Counted from the first letter of the stretch, positions 30,726 through 42,932 are shown. The stretch is 64,000 bases of DNA from Siphonodentalium dalli (GCA_032622095.1 CP136061.1:22940991-23004990); one strand, 5' to 3'. Notes: generated by a model not told the origin, from the sequence alone. Translations and numbers: made by a program.

Positions 30726-30780
30726 TGATTGGTGGACAGCTGGATGGCATTCCAGTCTGACACAATTTGAGCTATTTATA
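30726..30780 (-). promoter_or_regulatory. Candidate core promoter of the DUF3715 gene
   Basis: On the minus strand a TATAAATA box lies at 30780-30773, about 103 bp before the proposed ATG at 30670. TCAGACT at 30760-30754 fits the initiator consensus YYANWYY, and CCAATCA sits at 30732-30726. The TATA-to-initiator spacing of about 22 bp is shorter than usual, so the true start may lie nearer 30750. The 5' leader would be about 80-90 nt and would contain one short upstream ATG frame (9 codons, from ATGCGCCCT) that ends before the main ATG. Confidence 0.35.
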
Positions 30781-31039
30781 GCATTCGGAATAAGATCAAT
30801 TAACCCATTAACAGGGCATCCAAACCAACAATACATGATTTTGGCAATACAATTTTTTTCTCATCGGAATCTGGTGATCTGGGGTGCACTTCTATAAAAT
30901 CCACCGACTGAACTGCCACCAGCCTTCGGAAATTTGAGAAGTCAGGACGAAAAAAAGATGGTGGTCAAAATGACCGAAATGGCCACAAGACAGCTGTAAA
31001 AACTTGTACCACTAGTGGAGTTGATTAAGTCCAATTTTC
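30781..31039. other. Upstream flank of the DUF3715 gene
   Basis: No gene or repeat is recognised apart from short open frames without features. Any distal promoter elements would lie here. Confidence 0.3.
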
Positions 31040-31959
31040 AAGTCAATTGCTCAAATTGTGACTAAAGTATGCAACTTTGCACATATGTACATATTCACAT
31101 ACTAATTGATATTAGATATGGGGCCACGATGAAATTTCACTTAAAAAATTCCAAATTTAAAGAGTGTTTCACGATGGTATAATTTATTAAATGTCGCAAT
31201 TAATCTTACCATGAAATATGTGATTTAAAATTTGGCATATACATTAAGTATGATTCTGCGAGATATAATGCCACATTTTTAGGGTCAAATTGGAACTCCG
31301 TCCAAGATGGCTGTCAAAATGGTAGCCGTAAGTGGAACATTTTACGTTTTTTCACTAATATCTTCTAGATCAGTTTCTGCTGTATGGAAATGGTTCATAT
31401 TTGTGACTTTATTTTTGTACTATTCATATTAACTGATCATTGGAGCAATGAAATAAGCCATTCATGAGATCCAAACCCCTTCCAATCCCTCAAACATTAT
31501 ATTTTACAGAACTTGGTATGACATTTCACCAAAAATCACCATTAGGATTCTAGTCATAATTTTAACAAGAAATGGACAAAATTGTGCAAACTAAGTGAGG
31601 CATACCATGGCTATGAATATTTCAACTCAATGGAACCAAAATTGTCACTTGGTCTGAAAATGGCTGCCAAAATGGCGACCAAAACCTGGGGAAATGTTGG
31701 CCCAGCATGCCATGTAATCGCTTATAAGTTGTCGATGAATAAAATTGTATGTTCTGTCTTATATACATTAAATTATAACATTTTTGATGCACATTGGTTG
31801 AGTGTTACAAATCTAACCACTGACATTACCATAATTATTGGATTGGCTCTTCTGGTCCATTATTATAAACCAATATCAACTGGACACAGGATGGATACCA
31901 AGATGGTAGACAGGGAGTTACGCTATGATCATAGGTGAGGTGAATAGGTATACATGGAG

Positions 31960-33480
31960 TTAGTGTATGTCACGAATGATGTGAATATGTATACAATGAG
32001 TGACTATATGGTTATGCTTGTGTTGTCCATAGTGATATTTATAGGTATACAGGGAGGTCATGGTCAGGTGTGGGGTGTATCGGTATGCATGGAGTCACTG
32101 TATGGTGTATGGTTGTGTCTATCCCGTACGGGTGCATCCGATGTGCCTGTATGGACATTGATGTGGTGTATGGATATAGCTACATGGTCATCTATGTACT
32201 GATTATGTATATATGGAGTGACTGTAAGGTCATGGGTGGGATGCACATGTGTTTTCTGTATGATCATGGATGGGGTGTGTGGATAAATAGTCAGTAATTT
32301 TATGGTTACGGGTAATGTGTGTGGTATACATGGAATGACTGTACTGTCATGATTGAAGTCTATATGCATACCTGGAGTAAGCTGGGTGGACGTTATCGTG
32401 TGGGTATATAGGAAGTGTCCTTGTAACGGATGGGATATATATGTATATATATCGTGGATGTATTATCATTGGTGGGTGTGTAGGGATTAGCTGTATGGTC
32501 ATGGATGGCGTGTATGGTTATACAGTGCGTTGCTGAATTGTCATGTGTGAGGTGTATATGCAAGTATGGATGGTATGAGTGGTCGTGTGTGCGGGTTTTT
32601 GTATATCTGGAATGGCTGAATGGCCAGTGGTGAGGTGCATATGTATACCTGGAGTGACTCTATGGTCTAGGATGAGCTTCATATGTATATATCGAGTGGT
32701 TATATGGCTGTGTGTGGAATATGTATACAGGTAGTGACTGTATGGTCAATGGTGAGATGAGTAGGTATACAAGGAGTGACCTATGATCATCAATGTAATG
32801 AATATCTATGCAGGAAGTGACTAAATGGTCATGTGTCAGGTGTGTGAGTATACCTGGTGTTCCTGCTTGGCGACTCGTGGCAGTATGGTCATGTGTAGGT
32901 TATGCGGATATACAATCGTGTAGATATATGGTCATGGTCGAGGTGTATGTGTATATAGCGAGTGGCTATATGGCCATGGGTGATGTGCATATGCTCACAT
33001 GGAGTAACTATACTGACATGGCTGGGGTGTATTAGTATATCTTTAGTGACTATTCGGCTATGGTGTGACAAATAAGGATACAGTGAGTGATATGGCCAAT
33101 GGTGAGGTGAATATGTAAACCATACACATTACCCCTAACCATAAAATCACTCACTATTTATCCACACACCCCATTCGTGAGCATACAGAAACACATGTAC
33201 ATCCCACCCATGACCTTACAGTCACTCCATATATACATAATCAATACATAGATGACCATGTAGCTACATCCATACACCACATCAATGTTCATACAGGCAC
33301 ACAAGGTGCACCCGTACAGGATACACACAACCATACACCATACAGTCACTCAATGCATACCGATTCACCCCACACATGGCCATGACCTCTCCCTGTATAC
33401 CCATACATCTCACTATGGACAACACACTCATAACCAGATAGTCAATCATTGTATACATATTCACATCATTCATGACATAC
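31960..33480. repeat. GT-rich imperfect tandem repeat at the centre of the inverted repeat
   Basis: Degenerate units of about 55-65 bp contain TATACATGGAGTGACTGTAT, GGTCATGGGTGAGGTG or similar. From about 33110 the strand sense flips (CATACACCATACAGTCACTC). The many overlapping short frames here in both senses (31954-33491) are products of the repeat. Confidence 0.75.
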
Positions 33481-35480
33481 ATTAACTCCATGTATACCTA
33501 TCCACTTCACATAGAGTAACTCCCTGGCTACCATCTTGGCAACCATCCTGTATCCAGTTGATATTGGTTTATCATAATGGACCAGAAGAGCCACATATTA
33601 TGGTTCATCTCAGTTCCGTCTCAAAGTTCTGCCCATTTCCTTTCAATAATATGGTCAGAAGCACAAAAGAGGTTCTCCGCAAATTTCCATACTTTAAAAT
33701 GAATTTGTCATGCCCCATTCGGAACTGGGACAACCATAATAGAACATTTAGTTGTCAGTTAATTAACTAACACGTATAATAACCAAGTGAGTCAAGTTTT
33801 TGAGAGAAAAATCCAATATTTTTGGTGATGTCAGTGGTGATAACAGTAACAATATACCATGGTGCAGCAGACATGTTAGTATGCAATGTATAGAAGGCAT
33901 AATAGCTAATTTCATCAACCACAACTTGTAAGCGATTGCAGGACTCCCTAGGGCAATATTTACCATTTTCCATATTTTGGCGGCCATTGTGGCAGCCATT
34001 TTGAGCCAAAGTAAGAATTTTGGTTCCAGTGAGTTGGAATATTCATAGGTAATGGTATGCCTCACTTAATTGCAACCTTCTGTTCATGTCTTGTTGAAAT
34101 GTTAGTCGGATTCCTTATGTCGAAAAAAATGGTCGCGCGTTTTCGGAATGTTAAAAGCGATATGAGAACAGTTTCTATACCACCAGTGTGTCTATTTTCA
34201 GAATCTACCTGTTTCCAGCTTGATATTTTAGTGGAAACAGGTTTGTGTGAGGCTTTTGTTTGTATACCCCTCTATTTTTCCCCCATCCACCAGGTAATAA
34301 AAACATGCTATTACGCATAGCAAGTTCGGTAAGTGGCTTTCTTTGTTCTTAGAAATCGAAAAACATGGAGAGATCTTGCCACAAATTACTTAATTACATA
34401 TCTTAATGTGGAATTTTATCATAAAATCATCAGATGAATTGTATTTATGATTGCATTTTCAATTTTCTTTCCCAAATATTAAGGCATTGTATATTCTTAA
34501 AATCAGCTAGATCCCATATAGACGAACATGAACAATCTACAAGGATATCTTGATCATATGCCACAAACAAAACTTCGATACATCGATTTTTGGTAAAGAT
34601 ATCACAGAAAAGCTAACCCTACCCCCACCCTCACTGATTTCACAAGCCATATTCCTTTGGTCGAAAACAACGGTCGCGCAATTTCGGATTGTCTAAAACG
34701 ACATGCGAACGGTTTATTTATCAATAGCGTGTCTACTTTCAGAGTTTACCTGTGTCTAGTTGAAAATTTATTGGAAAAAAGTGTTTTTGGACTGTTTTAA
34801 GAATTTAAAGAGCGTTTGCTTATTATACAAATATTAATCCTCATAACTGACCTTCTGGTGGATGTGCGAGTTGAAATTAACAAAAGTATCAAATATAGCG
34901 GTCTACTTTCAGAGTCTACTTGTTTCCAGTCTGACATTTTAGTGGAAACAAATTGTTTGGACGGTTTTAAAAATTTAAAGAGCGTTTCCTGATTATACAG
35001 ATATTAACTAACACGATTAGCCTTTTCATGAATTGTGCGAGTTGAAATTATTTTTAAGAAAGATGTCGTCAGATAAGTCTCCGCGGAAAGTGTACTACAG
35101 TTGCGAACAAAACTAACGTTGGACCCTATATAGAGTTTGACAATTTACTCAAATGTTCACATTGGTGGAACTTAATGGCTATCATATATGCATGGCTCTT
35201 ACATGTAATATATCGTAACTACATGTGATTTTGCCAAATTAACTTGCAATATAGTCAGGCCACCAGATACAGTAGGTGATAAAAATGTGGTTCACATCAA
35301 TCATATACATCACAGTCACGTGTTTCAGTGATAATGTCCACTATTCTACAAATGTAATGTTTATCATGACTACAGTTTCAGGATTTCGTTGTAAAATTGA
35401 TTGATTGTTTTTTCATCAATTGACAAAATTAATGTTTATTGCCAGGACGAAGTACCGCATAATACGGAGTTGTGTGCTAA

Positions 35481-36614
35481 CTTTTTTATTTCGTGGCCAC
35501 GAAATAACTAATTCGAGGCCACGAAATAACTAATTGTGATATACGATCGTCAGTCCCATTGTTGTAATGGAAGCAGATAGAGATGATCTGGTTGTAGTTG
35601 TCCACCATCTTGGCATGAGCCACGGCGATTTGAGATAAAGGGTGTTGTAGGGTGGCCCGTAAAACAAATTAAGTATCACCCCTTTCACCAACCCGGGGCC
35701 ACCCTACAGCACCAATTCTACCACATCAAACGGTTAAGGGGTCGAGAAATTGTATATATAGGTGCCATATTTGAACCATCTGGGGCGGCCATTTTGGATC
35801 GGGGATGGTGAAAGCGGGTGAATATTTAGTTTGTCTCATCAGGGGTCACCCTACAACTGCAATTGCATGGTACCATATATGGACCCCTCTGATCATTTAT
35901 CATGTTCGCTCGATTGGGCTGAAGGTGTGAAAATTTAGGTTGCTTTGTGAGCTACCGTACAACACCCTTTATTTGGATCTATATCGGTCAAGTGACCGAG
36001 AAATAATGTGTACCCTATTTGGCCCCTTCTCAGCTGCGACCATTTTGGATCGGGTATGGTTGAAAGGGTGAATATTTATAAGTTTGTTTTTGGGCCCACC
36101 CTACAAAACCCCTTATTTGACTTAAATCGGTCAATATATATGCCGAGTGATATGTCATTCCCATTCGATCCCTTGTGGTAAAAACTAATGAATATTCAGT
36201 TTTTCTTGGAGCCACCTGACCCGTGTTTCCCCGTTCTCTCTGTGCTAGTTTATATCGGACGTGCATATCCCCATAGAGCCCGGGGTCCCACGCCATAAGG
36301 GGTTTATTGTAGCTTCTCTGCGATCGTACGCATAGTTTCTAAAACATCATCATGTGTAACCATACCCTAAGGCAGTCTATCCTGACTATGCCACCCCCTC
36401 GAATATACAATACAATATTTGTCAAATGTATTGTGTATTAATATGTGTATATTGAAATAAAATATCCTATCCTATCCTATCCAACCGTAAAGGTATCTGG
36501 ATATATGCAAAGGTCAATCAGTTATAATTCGCCACGAATTAGTAGTTTGTTGCCACGAATTAGTAATTTCGTGGACACGAATTAGTATTTCGTGGCCACG
36601 AAATTAAATAAAAA
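35481..36614. mobile_element. Nested element with TTTCGTGGCCACGAAAT palindromic ends
   Basis: Both ends carry clustered copies of TTTCGTGGCCACGAAAT and CCACGAATTAGTA in inverse orientation (35487-35540; 36525-36605). Between them is an imperfect repeat of 100-160 bp around GGCGGCCATTTTGGATCGGG and CACCCTACAACNCC (35630-36300). It lies inside the 34103-39055 element. Confidence 0.6.
36300..36482 (+). mobile_element. 3' end of a LINE/SINE-type retroposon, (CTATC)n tail
   Basis: GTGTATATTGAAATAAAATA runs into TCCTATCCTATCCTATCC (36459-36481). An AATAAA followed by a 5-bp tandem tail is the usual end of CR1/L2-like retroposons. No coding remains. Confidence 0.5.
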
Positions 36615-39430
36615 ACAATTTACCATGTCCTAAACCAGCCACCGTAGCTTATGGATCATTCTGTTTTAGTATTAAATTTGGAGAAACCCGACCAGCATCA
36701 ATGTAACAACTACAACAACTCATCTATACCAATGATATGTTTAGCCATACATGTGGATAGGGTGGTATTGTTAAAAAATGTTATCATGTCCATATGTATT
36801 GCTAAATATTGCTGGGCATATATAGATGGTTGTTCTATAATTCCTGGTCGGGGTTTATCAAAATTGGGAGTTTAAATTATGTTCATCTGATGATAAAGAA
36901 AACACGTTCTCTGTCTACTCGATACATTCCCCGGCATACATGTTTCACATACTAAATTAACACCTTAGTCAACATAACAAATCGCTCCCTCAAATCCTTT
37001 GCCACAAGAATACAAATAAATTGTCAGTATAAATAGGCAAGACATCTCTGGACACTTTCTAAGAGATAATTTATTTATAAGAAGATATATGTGTGCATTA
37101 TTTGCTTGGTCTTATATATAGTACAGCACAACAAGATGCAAGTGACACAGTGCGGGGACAATACTGTGTCGAAGAACATAGTTGAGGGGACCCTTCTATC
37201 ATCCTTCATAATGTATCATGACTCCATCTGTTGTGAACAAACCATCGAATTAGGCTTAATGGATCATTCTCCCCAATAATATATACTTGGCTTTGATCCG
37301 ATCAACATTCTGGGCCGTGGTATTTTCCCGTAAATTAGATAGTGTCTATAGTCGGATGGTATTGGTTATGTTCAAATGGTGACACATATATGAAACTGGA
37401 CATGTTAGTGCCCCATGGGCCATTGATCATTATAAGATCGAGAAACTTAGTCTAGGAAATTACAGGGAATTCACTGGAAATTGTAATTGTAGCTGACAGG
37501 GTCGTAATTCAACGTTTGCATTTCCGATGCAGTTAATACCCAAATGTGAAATTTGAGATATACCTGGCCGTCAAAGTGAACCATATGTCTTATTTAAGGT
37601 TAGCAACGGTTGCTAATCAAATGCCACAATGGTGTACTAATCATTCATTGGTATTGCCTTAATTTAGTCAGTGTCTAATCACATGGTGATGGTTTTGTTC
37701 AAAGTTGGGCACATGTATGTCTAAAACAATGCAGCCATGCTCTTCATAGGCCACTGATCATTGTAAGATCGGGAGACTTTGCCACCGGTCCCGATAGCTC
37801 CTTAGTAACGGTTACTAAGCCCCTACTGGGAATTTGCAGGAAAATGCAACTATGGTTGATATCTATTTTACACATTAAGCTCTACTTTAGTGGAAATTCG
37901 AATTTACTTGATTTTCACAGCTATACACGAAGCGTGGAAATTAACTGTGGTCAGAATGTTGATGGTGAATGTTGGGTTTCAGTCGCTGTACTGAAGTTGG
38001 TCAAATGTAACTGATGTGGGAAGTGCGAAAGCAAAGCCTATACCGCTACATTAAAGATCTCAGCTGCACCGAAATGTCCATTTATCAGTAGCACAAATCC
38101 TGCGAAAACACAGATTCTCTCAGTGCATGTGGGATAGACTCCGATGACAACGATTGAGTTAATGACAACGAACAACTACCAGCTATATACCTGTGTATTT
38201 GTGACACTACATCCCGTTATGATCAACGATGTGGTTTTAAAAACTTGTCAGTGGACAACAAGACAGACAAGTATCAAATAAAACAATAATATAATATGTA
38301 ATCACATCGTGAACAGTCTTGTTGTGAATATTTTCGTTTGATTCAATTATCGAAATTACAAAACCATTCGACACTTACTTTTTCCAATTACTGTATCATG
38401 ATGCATAACTATATCATGTATTGCATCTATTAAATCACGGATAGTTACAGTGGGTAAAACATGAGTGTTAGTCTACATATATAGTTGCGCACGATTGACA
38501 ATAAGTGATATTACAATTAACGTATGAGCATAACACGAAATTCTCCATAGGGTTAAGTGTTAAATTTTGATCGCAACTGTACCCATCAAGAATCATCTGA
38601 TCACATCCTTCCTTTTAAAAACTACGTCTGTGTTTCATACTTAGTATTTTTTAGAAATATCAGTACGCGCATATCACAATACACAAAATGGCGCCATTTA
38701 TCCAAAGTACTAGAATCCCCATAGGGTTCAGTGTTAAATTTTTATCACAACTGTAGCCAAAACGAATTAACCGATCACATCAAAATTTTCAAAAATACAT
38801 GTAACAGTCATATCTATAGTAGTTTGGAGAAGTTTCAAATCGCACCGATCACCATACGTCAGATGGCACCATCTATCGTTTTATGTAAATACGAAACGCT
38901 CTCTAAATTATGTTGACCCCGATTTAGGCAGACCGGCCAAAATTCAAGAATGGAAACAAGTGAATCCTGAAAACACACCTACTAGGCATACATAATCCGT
39001 TTTCAGATCGCTTTTAACAAACTAAAAATGCAAAATGACATAAGGAATCCGACTATATGACTAGAATCCAAGTTGTGATTTTTTTGTGAAATTTTATACC
39101 GCTTTCTGTAAAATCGAATTTTTGAGGGATTACAAGCGGATAGGAACCCAATAATGGCATATATAATTGCTACAATGATCAGTTAATATAAAAAATACAA
39201 AATAACGTCATATTACTCAACCAGTTCCAAACATCATGAACTGATCTAGAAGATATATGTGAAAAAATGTCATATTTTCAACTTCCGGCAGCCATTTTTG
39301 TGGCCATCTTGTATGGTGAGTTTAAATTTTGGGCCAAAATAGTGTCATTATACCTTAGCTTCATGAAAAAATATATATTTTACTAGATTAGTCATGTGAG
39401 TTTGGAATTAATCCCAAGTAACTGGTTTTA

Positions 39431-39654
39431 CGTCTGTGAAAAAAATTGGGGTAGGGGGTATACTTTTTAGGGCGCTATAAAAAAAAATTCTCAAGGCTGA
39501 CAGATGGCCAGCCGATAAAATCTTGATGTCGGATACCTGAATTTACAAAATCCGCAGAGAAAAAAACTTTATACGCCAAAACACGCATCCGTGACCTGGC
39601 GGCCGAACTAATTGTGCTATAATATTAACATGAGCTATTCTAATATTTTAACAT
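39431..39654. other. No feature recognised
   Basis: A short non-coding stretch between the inverted repeat and the degenerate tandem region. Confidence 0.3.
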
Positions 39655-40850
39655 GCACCATTATCTTCCCCGTAAAAGTTACCACTGTTAGAACGCCTTG
39701 GTGCCACCTCGATTGTACCCCGTGAAGTTATATATAGAACACATATAGACAGACATATATTTGCAAATATATCTAGGCACCAAATGTGACGTTTTTAACA
39801 CGCACGATTTGATTCCTCGTATCATTTGAGAAGAACGTGTATGAATTTGATGTTAATTGGCACTAAACATACTTCTATCATTTGTGGTGACCCGCCCGTC
39901 CCTATTTCGGACTCAAGCGGCGCCATATTTGACATCATTAAACCACAAACTTAGACTCATTATGGAGATGAATATATATAAAATTGTTGAAAATTGGCGA
40001 GTATACAAACACGTATCAAATTTAGGGCCCCCATATCTGGCGTATTTAAACCACACGATTAGATTCCTCGTATCACGGAGAAGAATATGTATCAGTCTGG
40101 TGGAAATCGGCGCTAAACAAATTGTTTATCAATTTTTGTGTCTCGCTCACCCTCTGTGGACCCCTGTCTCGAATGGCACCACATTTGACATATTTAAACC
40201 ACACAATTAGACTCCTGATATCATGGAGATAAATATTTGTAAGTTTGGTGCTAATCGGCGACTAAACAATTTTTTTTTATCAAATTGAGTGCCCACCCAA
40301 CACCCACACCATCTCTCACACAAACAGCACCAATATATCGTCTTTAAATCACATGATTGGATATCTCGTATCATGGATAAGAATGTGTATCAATTTGGTG
40401 GAAATTGGCGCTAAATTTATTTTTATCAATGTTGGTGCCCCTCTCCCTTTCAGTGCAGCCCTGACTCGAATGACGCCACTTTTGACAGCTTTAAGCCACC
40501 CCATTAGACTCCTCATACCGTGTGGATGATTTTGTATAAGTTTTTGTATAAAATTGGCGAGTATACAAATTCGTATCAAATTTATGGCCCCATATCTCTC
40601 ATCCAAACGGCACCAGTATATCTCAACCACACGATTAGATTTCTCGTATCAGGGGGGGGGGGGGGGCGGAAAAAAAACTGCGGGACACAACGTACCGGGT
40701 GGTGGGGGGGGGGGGGGGGGGGTACATAGGCGTCAAAAATTTACACGTAAATTTTGTCCTTATTCATTTAGGGGAGGGGGTTGTCGGAAAATATTTGCAT
40801 GTAATTTTTTTCCAAATATGTATTTTCAGACTCACAACTTCAATTTTCTC

Positions 40851-41215
40851 TCATTTTATAGAATATGGATTAACCTTAATATCCAAATCATATATACATG
40901 AGTAGTACAATCCATCTAAAACAATTTTGGATAACCACTGTCTTGGTTTACATGTGATATTGACCCCATTAACCCTCTTAATAATGCCGACTATGTCAGT
41001 GTCTACCAGTCGAATGCAGAATTCTACCCTGCGATCGCTTATCTGGCAAATTTTTACTGCAGAACTATCCCATGTATTAAACAATTTCTCCTCCAATGGT
41101 ATCAGAAAACAGTTATATGCTGGTATCTCACTCATCTCATTTGCATCTTTTTCATGACATCACGAGGTACAAATCTGCGTTCTACTGGTAGACAATGACC
41201 ATTTTAGTCATAATA
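40851..41215 (-). pseudogene. Unidentified coding remnant
   Basis: The minus strand is open for about 100 codons ending at TGA/TAA-bounded 40851: HEKDANEMSEIPAYNCFLIP, LEEKLFNTWDSSAVKICQIS, DRRVEFCIRLVDTDIVGIIK and so on to IYDLDIKVNPYSIK. Upstream it continues past one in-frame TGA (LKWSLSTSRTQICTS). Composition and hydrophobic pattern look like real protein, unlike the repeats on both sides. I do not recognise the family. It could be a captured gene fragment or a transposon gene piece embedded in the 147-bp repeat region. Confidence 0.35.
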
Positions 41216-41999
41216 ATCTAAACTAAGTTACCAAGCACCTTCTCGTGAATTGTATGCTCCGGTGTTTTTTTCGGTTTCCGGTCAAACCGAGTTGTTGTCC
41301 GGCTGGGGTAGATTTGATTTTTCGGGGGGGGGGGGGGGGGGGGGGCAATGGTCAGTGGAAAAAAAACTGCAGTTTTTGCTGTTTGGGGGGGGGGGGGGGG
41401 TACCCAAACCGAAGAAAACAGTTTTTTCCACCCCGTGTCTGCATTTCCCCCCCCCTGAATCTGTTGGAAATCAGCGCTAGACATATTGTTCATATTTGTT
41501 CCTGACTCGAATGGTCCCACTTGTGACAGCTTGTGACATCCTTAAACCACACAATTAGACTCCTGATATCATGGAGATGATTATTGATAAGTTTGGTAAA
41601 CCAATTTTGATAAAATTTAGTGCCCGCTAACCCCATCTCTCACACAAACAGCACCAACTTGGCGTCTTTAAATCATACGATCAGACTCCTCGTATTATGG
41701 ATAAGAATGCGTATCACTTTGGTGGAAATTGGCGCTAAATTTATTGTGTATCAATTTTGGTGCCCTCTACCTTTCAGTTCAACCCTGACTCGAATGACGC
41801 CACTTTTGACAGATTTCAGCCACACCATTAGACTCCTCGTATCATGGGGATGATATTGTATAGGTGTGGTGACAATAGGCGACTAAACCCATTCTTATCA
41901 AATTGAGTGCCCCTCCCACAATCTTTCATCCAAACGACAGCAATTTGGAGTCTTTAAATCGCACAATTAGATTCCTTGTATCATAGAGAAGAATAGAAT

Positions 42000-42290
42000 A
42001 GAATAGAATTTATTACCATAAAGGACCCCGAGGGGTAACATGTAGTGCATAATCAAACTACACACAGATGAAAGCAAATTCAAAAATAACATTCATAATA
42101 TTATTATATGATATTATAAGAAATTATAATAATTAAGGCAGTTTTAGGACGGATAACATAATGGATACAAAGCAGTTGTCTTGAGAGGGCAAATGTCTAC
42201 TTACATGTACTTATGAATACTTGCTTGTGATGGGAAAGCTTTAATAGGGCTGGCAATGCCTGGCATAATTATGGTCAGAGATATTCAAAT
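42000..42290 (-). mobile_element. Retroposon 3' end with (ATTCT)n tail
   Basis: On the minus strand the sequence ends GGTAATAAATTCTATTCTAT with a 5-bp tandem tail (plus-strand GAATAGAATAGAATAGAATT at 41990-42010). It contains an AATAAA. This is the pattern of a truncated LINE or SINE inserted in the tandem repeat. No coding capacity. Confidence 0.55.
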
Positions 42291-42932
42291 GAAGCTGAAT
42301 ATATATCAATGTGGTGGAAATCGGCGCTAAAATTTTGGTGCCGATGTTTCCCCCTTTCTGCCCCTGACAAAAGGCGTCACTTTAGAAAATTCTAACCCGC
42401 ACCATTATCTTTCTTGAAAAAGTTACCTCCAGTAGACCGTTTGGTGCCATCTAGATGGTCCCCCGGCGCTAAACTTAGTTTATAATTTGTGTGCCCCTCT
42501 CCCTTTCCGTGCATCCCTAACTCGAACGGCGCCACTATTGGCATATTTAAACCACACCATCACATTCCTTATTTCATGGGGATGAATATATATAAGTTTC
42601 GTGGCAATCGGGAAAAAACTAATTCTGCCTCTCCCCCTTTTCTGCCCATGACAACAACGGCGTCTGGGTGTTGGTGGGTACAAGTTGTTCCCTATCTATT
42701 CCCGGTGCAACTGGACTGGCCACTAGTAACTGTTGTATTATAACTATCTCGTTTAAACGAGATAACTTATCTCCCTTTAGAAAATCCTAACCCTTACCAT
42801 TATCTTTCTCTTTTAAAAAATTAACCCTAGTAGACCCATCTGGTGCCATCTAGATGGTCCCCTGTGGATTTATATAGAACACAGACAGACAGACAGGCAT
42901 TGGCAAATATAGATATAAATGATTTTATTGTC

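Larger units (their letters stand above)
5289..30780 (-). other. Split gene for a DUF3715 (TASOR/TEX15-type pseudo-PARP) protein, nine exons
   Basis: The gene was assembled from splice sites on the minus strand. Exon phases join without conflict and total 2040 nt including the stop, giving 679 aa, or 636 aa if the in-frame cassette exon 6 is skipped. Introns are about 12.6, 5.4, 0.6, 1.0, 0.43, 0.45, 1.8 and 1.1 kb. All use GT-AG. Residues about 20-265 resemble the DUF3715 domain of TASOR and TEX15: a helical lead-in (KKIENQLLTEQYEKRKAELQ), FLLLGNGANLEQICKHG, then SSYLGDPSKG and VQLSRHADLL, VMVLKVVK continuing to GRTKSV, PDVDCHIS, and YLYELGA..RHPHHILP. In known proteins this is an inactive PARP fold used in transposon silencing (TASOR in the HUSH complex, TEX15 in the germline). 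The tail has repeats with SUMO-type motifs. TASOR and TEX15 are much longer, so this is a short relative or a divergent lineage. The exon structure is strong; the family call is from memory. Confidence 0.7.
34103..39055. mobile_element. 4.95-kb element with TAGTCGGATTCCTTATGTC ends
   Basis: TAGTCGGATTCCTTATGTC at 34103 and its exact inverse to 39055, with further inward similarity (GTTAAAAGCGATNTGA). TA on both sides may be a TA target duplication. The left arm of the host inverted repeat (31547-31575, GATTCTAGTCATAATTTTAA) shows the site without the insert. Subterminal repeats: CTACTTTCAGAGTCTACTTG blocks at 34195-35000, a 38540/38720 pair (CCATAGGGTT...GTGTTAAATTTT), and a ~327-bp duplication at 37350-37800. 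No transposase frame is recognised. Frames of 74 and 62 codons (36651, 37091) have no known features. Confidence 0.65.
31040..39430. repeat. Large diverged inverted repeat, right arm interrupted
   Basis: The left arm (about 31040-32400) matches in inverse orientation 39430-39056 followed by 34102-33110. Landmarks are ATCTTCTAGATCAGTT and ATTAACTGATCATTG (31365, 31430; inverse at 39190-39250), GTGAGGCATACC, GCTTATAAGTTG, ATATCAACTGGA and ACATGGAGTTA. The arms are roughly 70-80% alike by eye. The centre, 32040-33110, is a simple repeat. The interruption 34103-39055 is a separate element. Confidence 0.7.
39655..42900. repeat. Degenerate ~147-bp tandem repeat with poly-G tracts
   Basis: The motif AAACCACACRATTAGACTCC followed by TCGTATCATGGAGATGAATA recurs near 39940, 40050, 40197, 40345, 40493, 40622, 41544, 41670, 41817, 41955 and 42548. 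Each is followed by GGTGGAAATCGGCGCTAAA and then GTGCCCCTCTCCCTTTC. Spacing is mostly 125-150 bp. G-runs of 16 or more lie near 40651, 40700, 41325 and 41384. Related flanks (CACCATTATCTTNC, GGTGCCATCTAGATGGTCCC) lie near 39655, 42395 and 42795. It is interrupted at 40850-41220 and 42000-42290. Confidence 0.75.

Noticed and set aside
31954-33491. Several 60-118 codon frames on both strands
   Set aside because: They fall in a GT/AC-rich tandem repeat at the centre of an inverted repeat, overlap each other and have no recognisable features.
40520-41520. Gly-rich and Pro-rich frames around poly-G runs
   Set aside because: Composition comes from G15-25 tracts; three overlapping frames are open at once, which is a sequence artefact.
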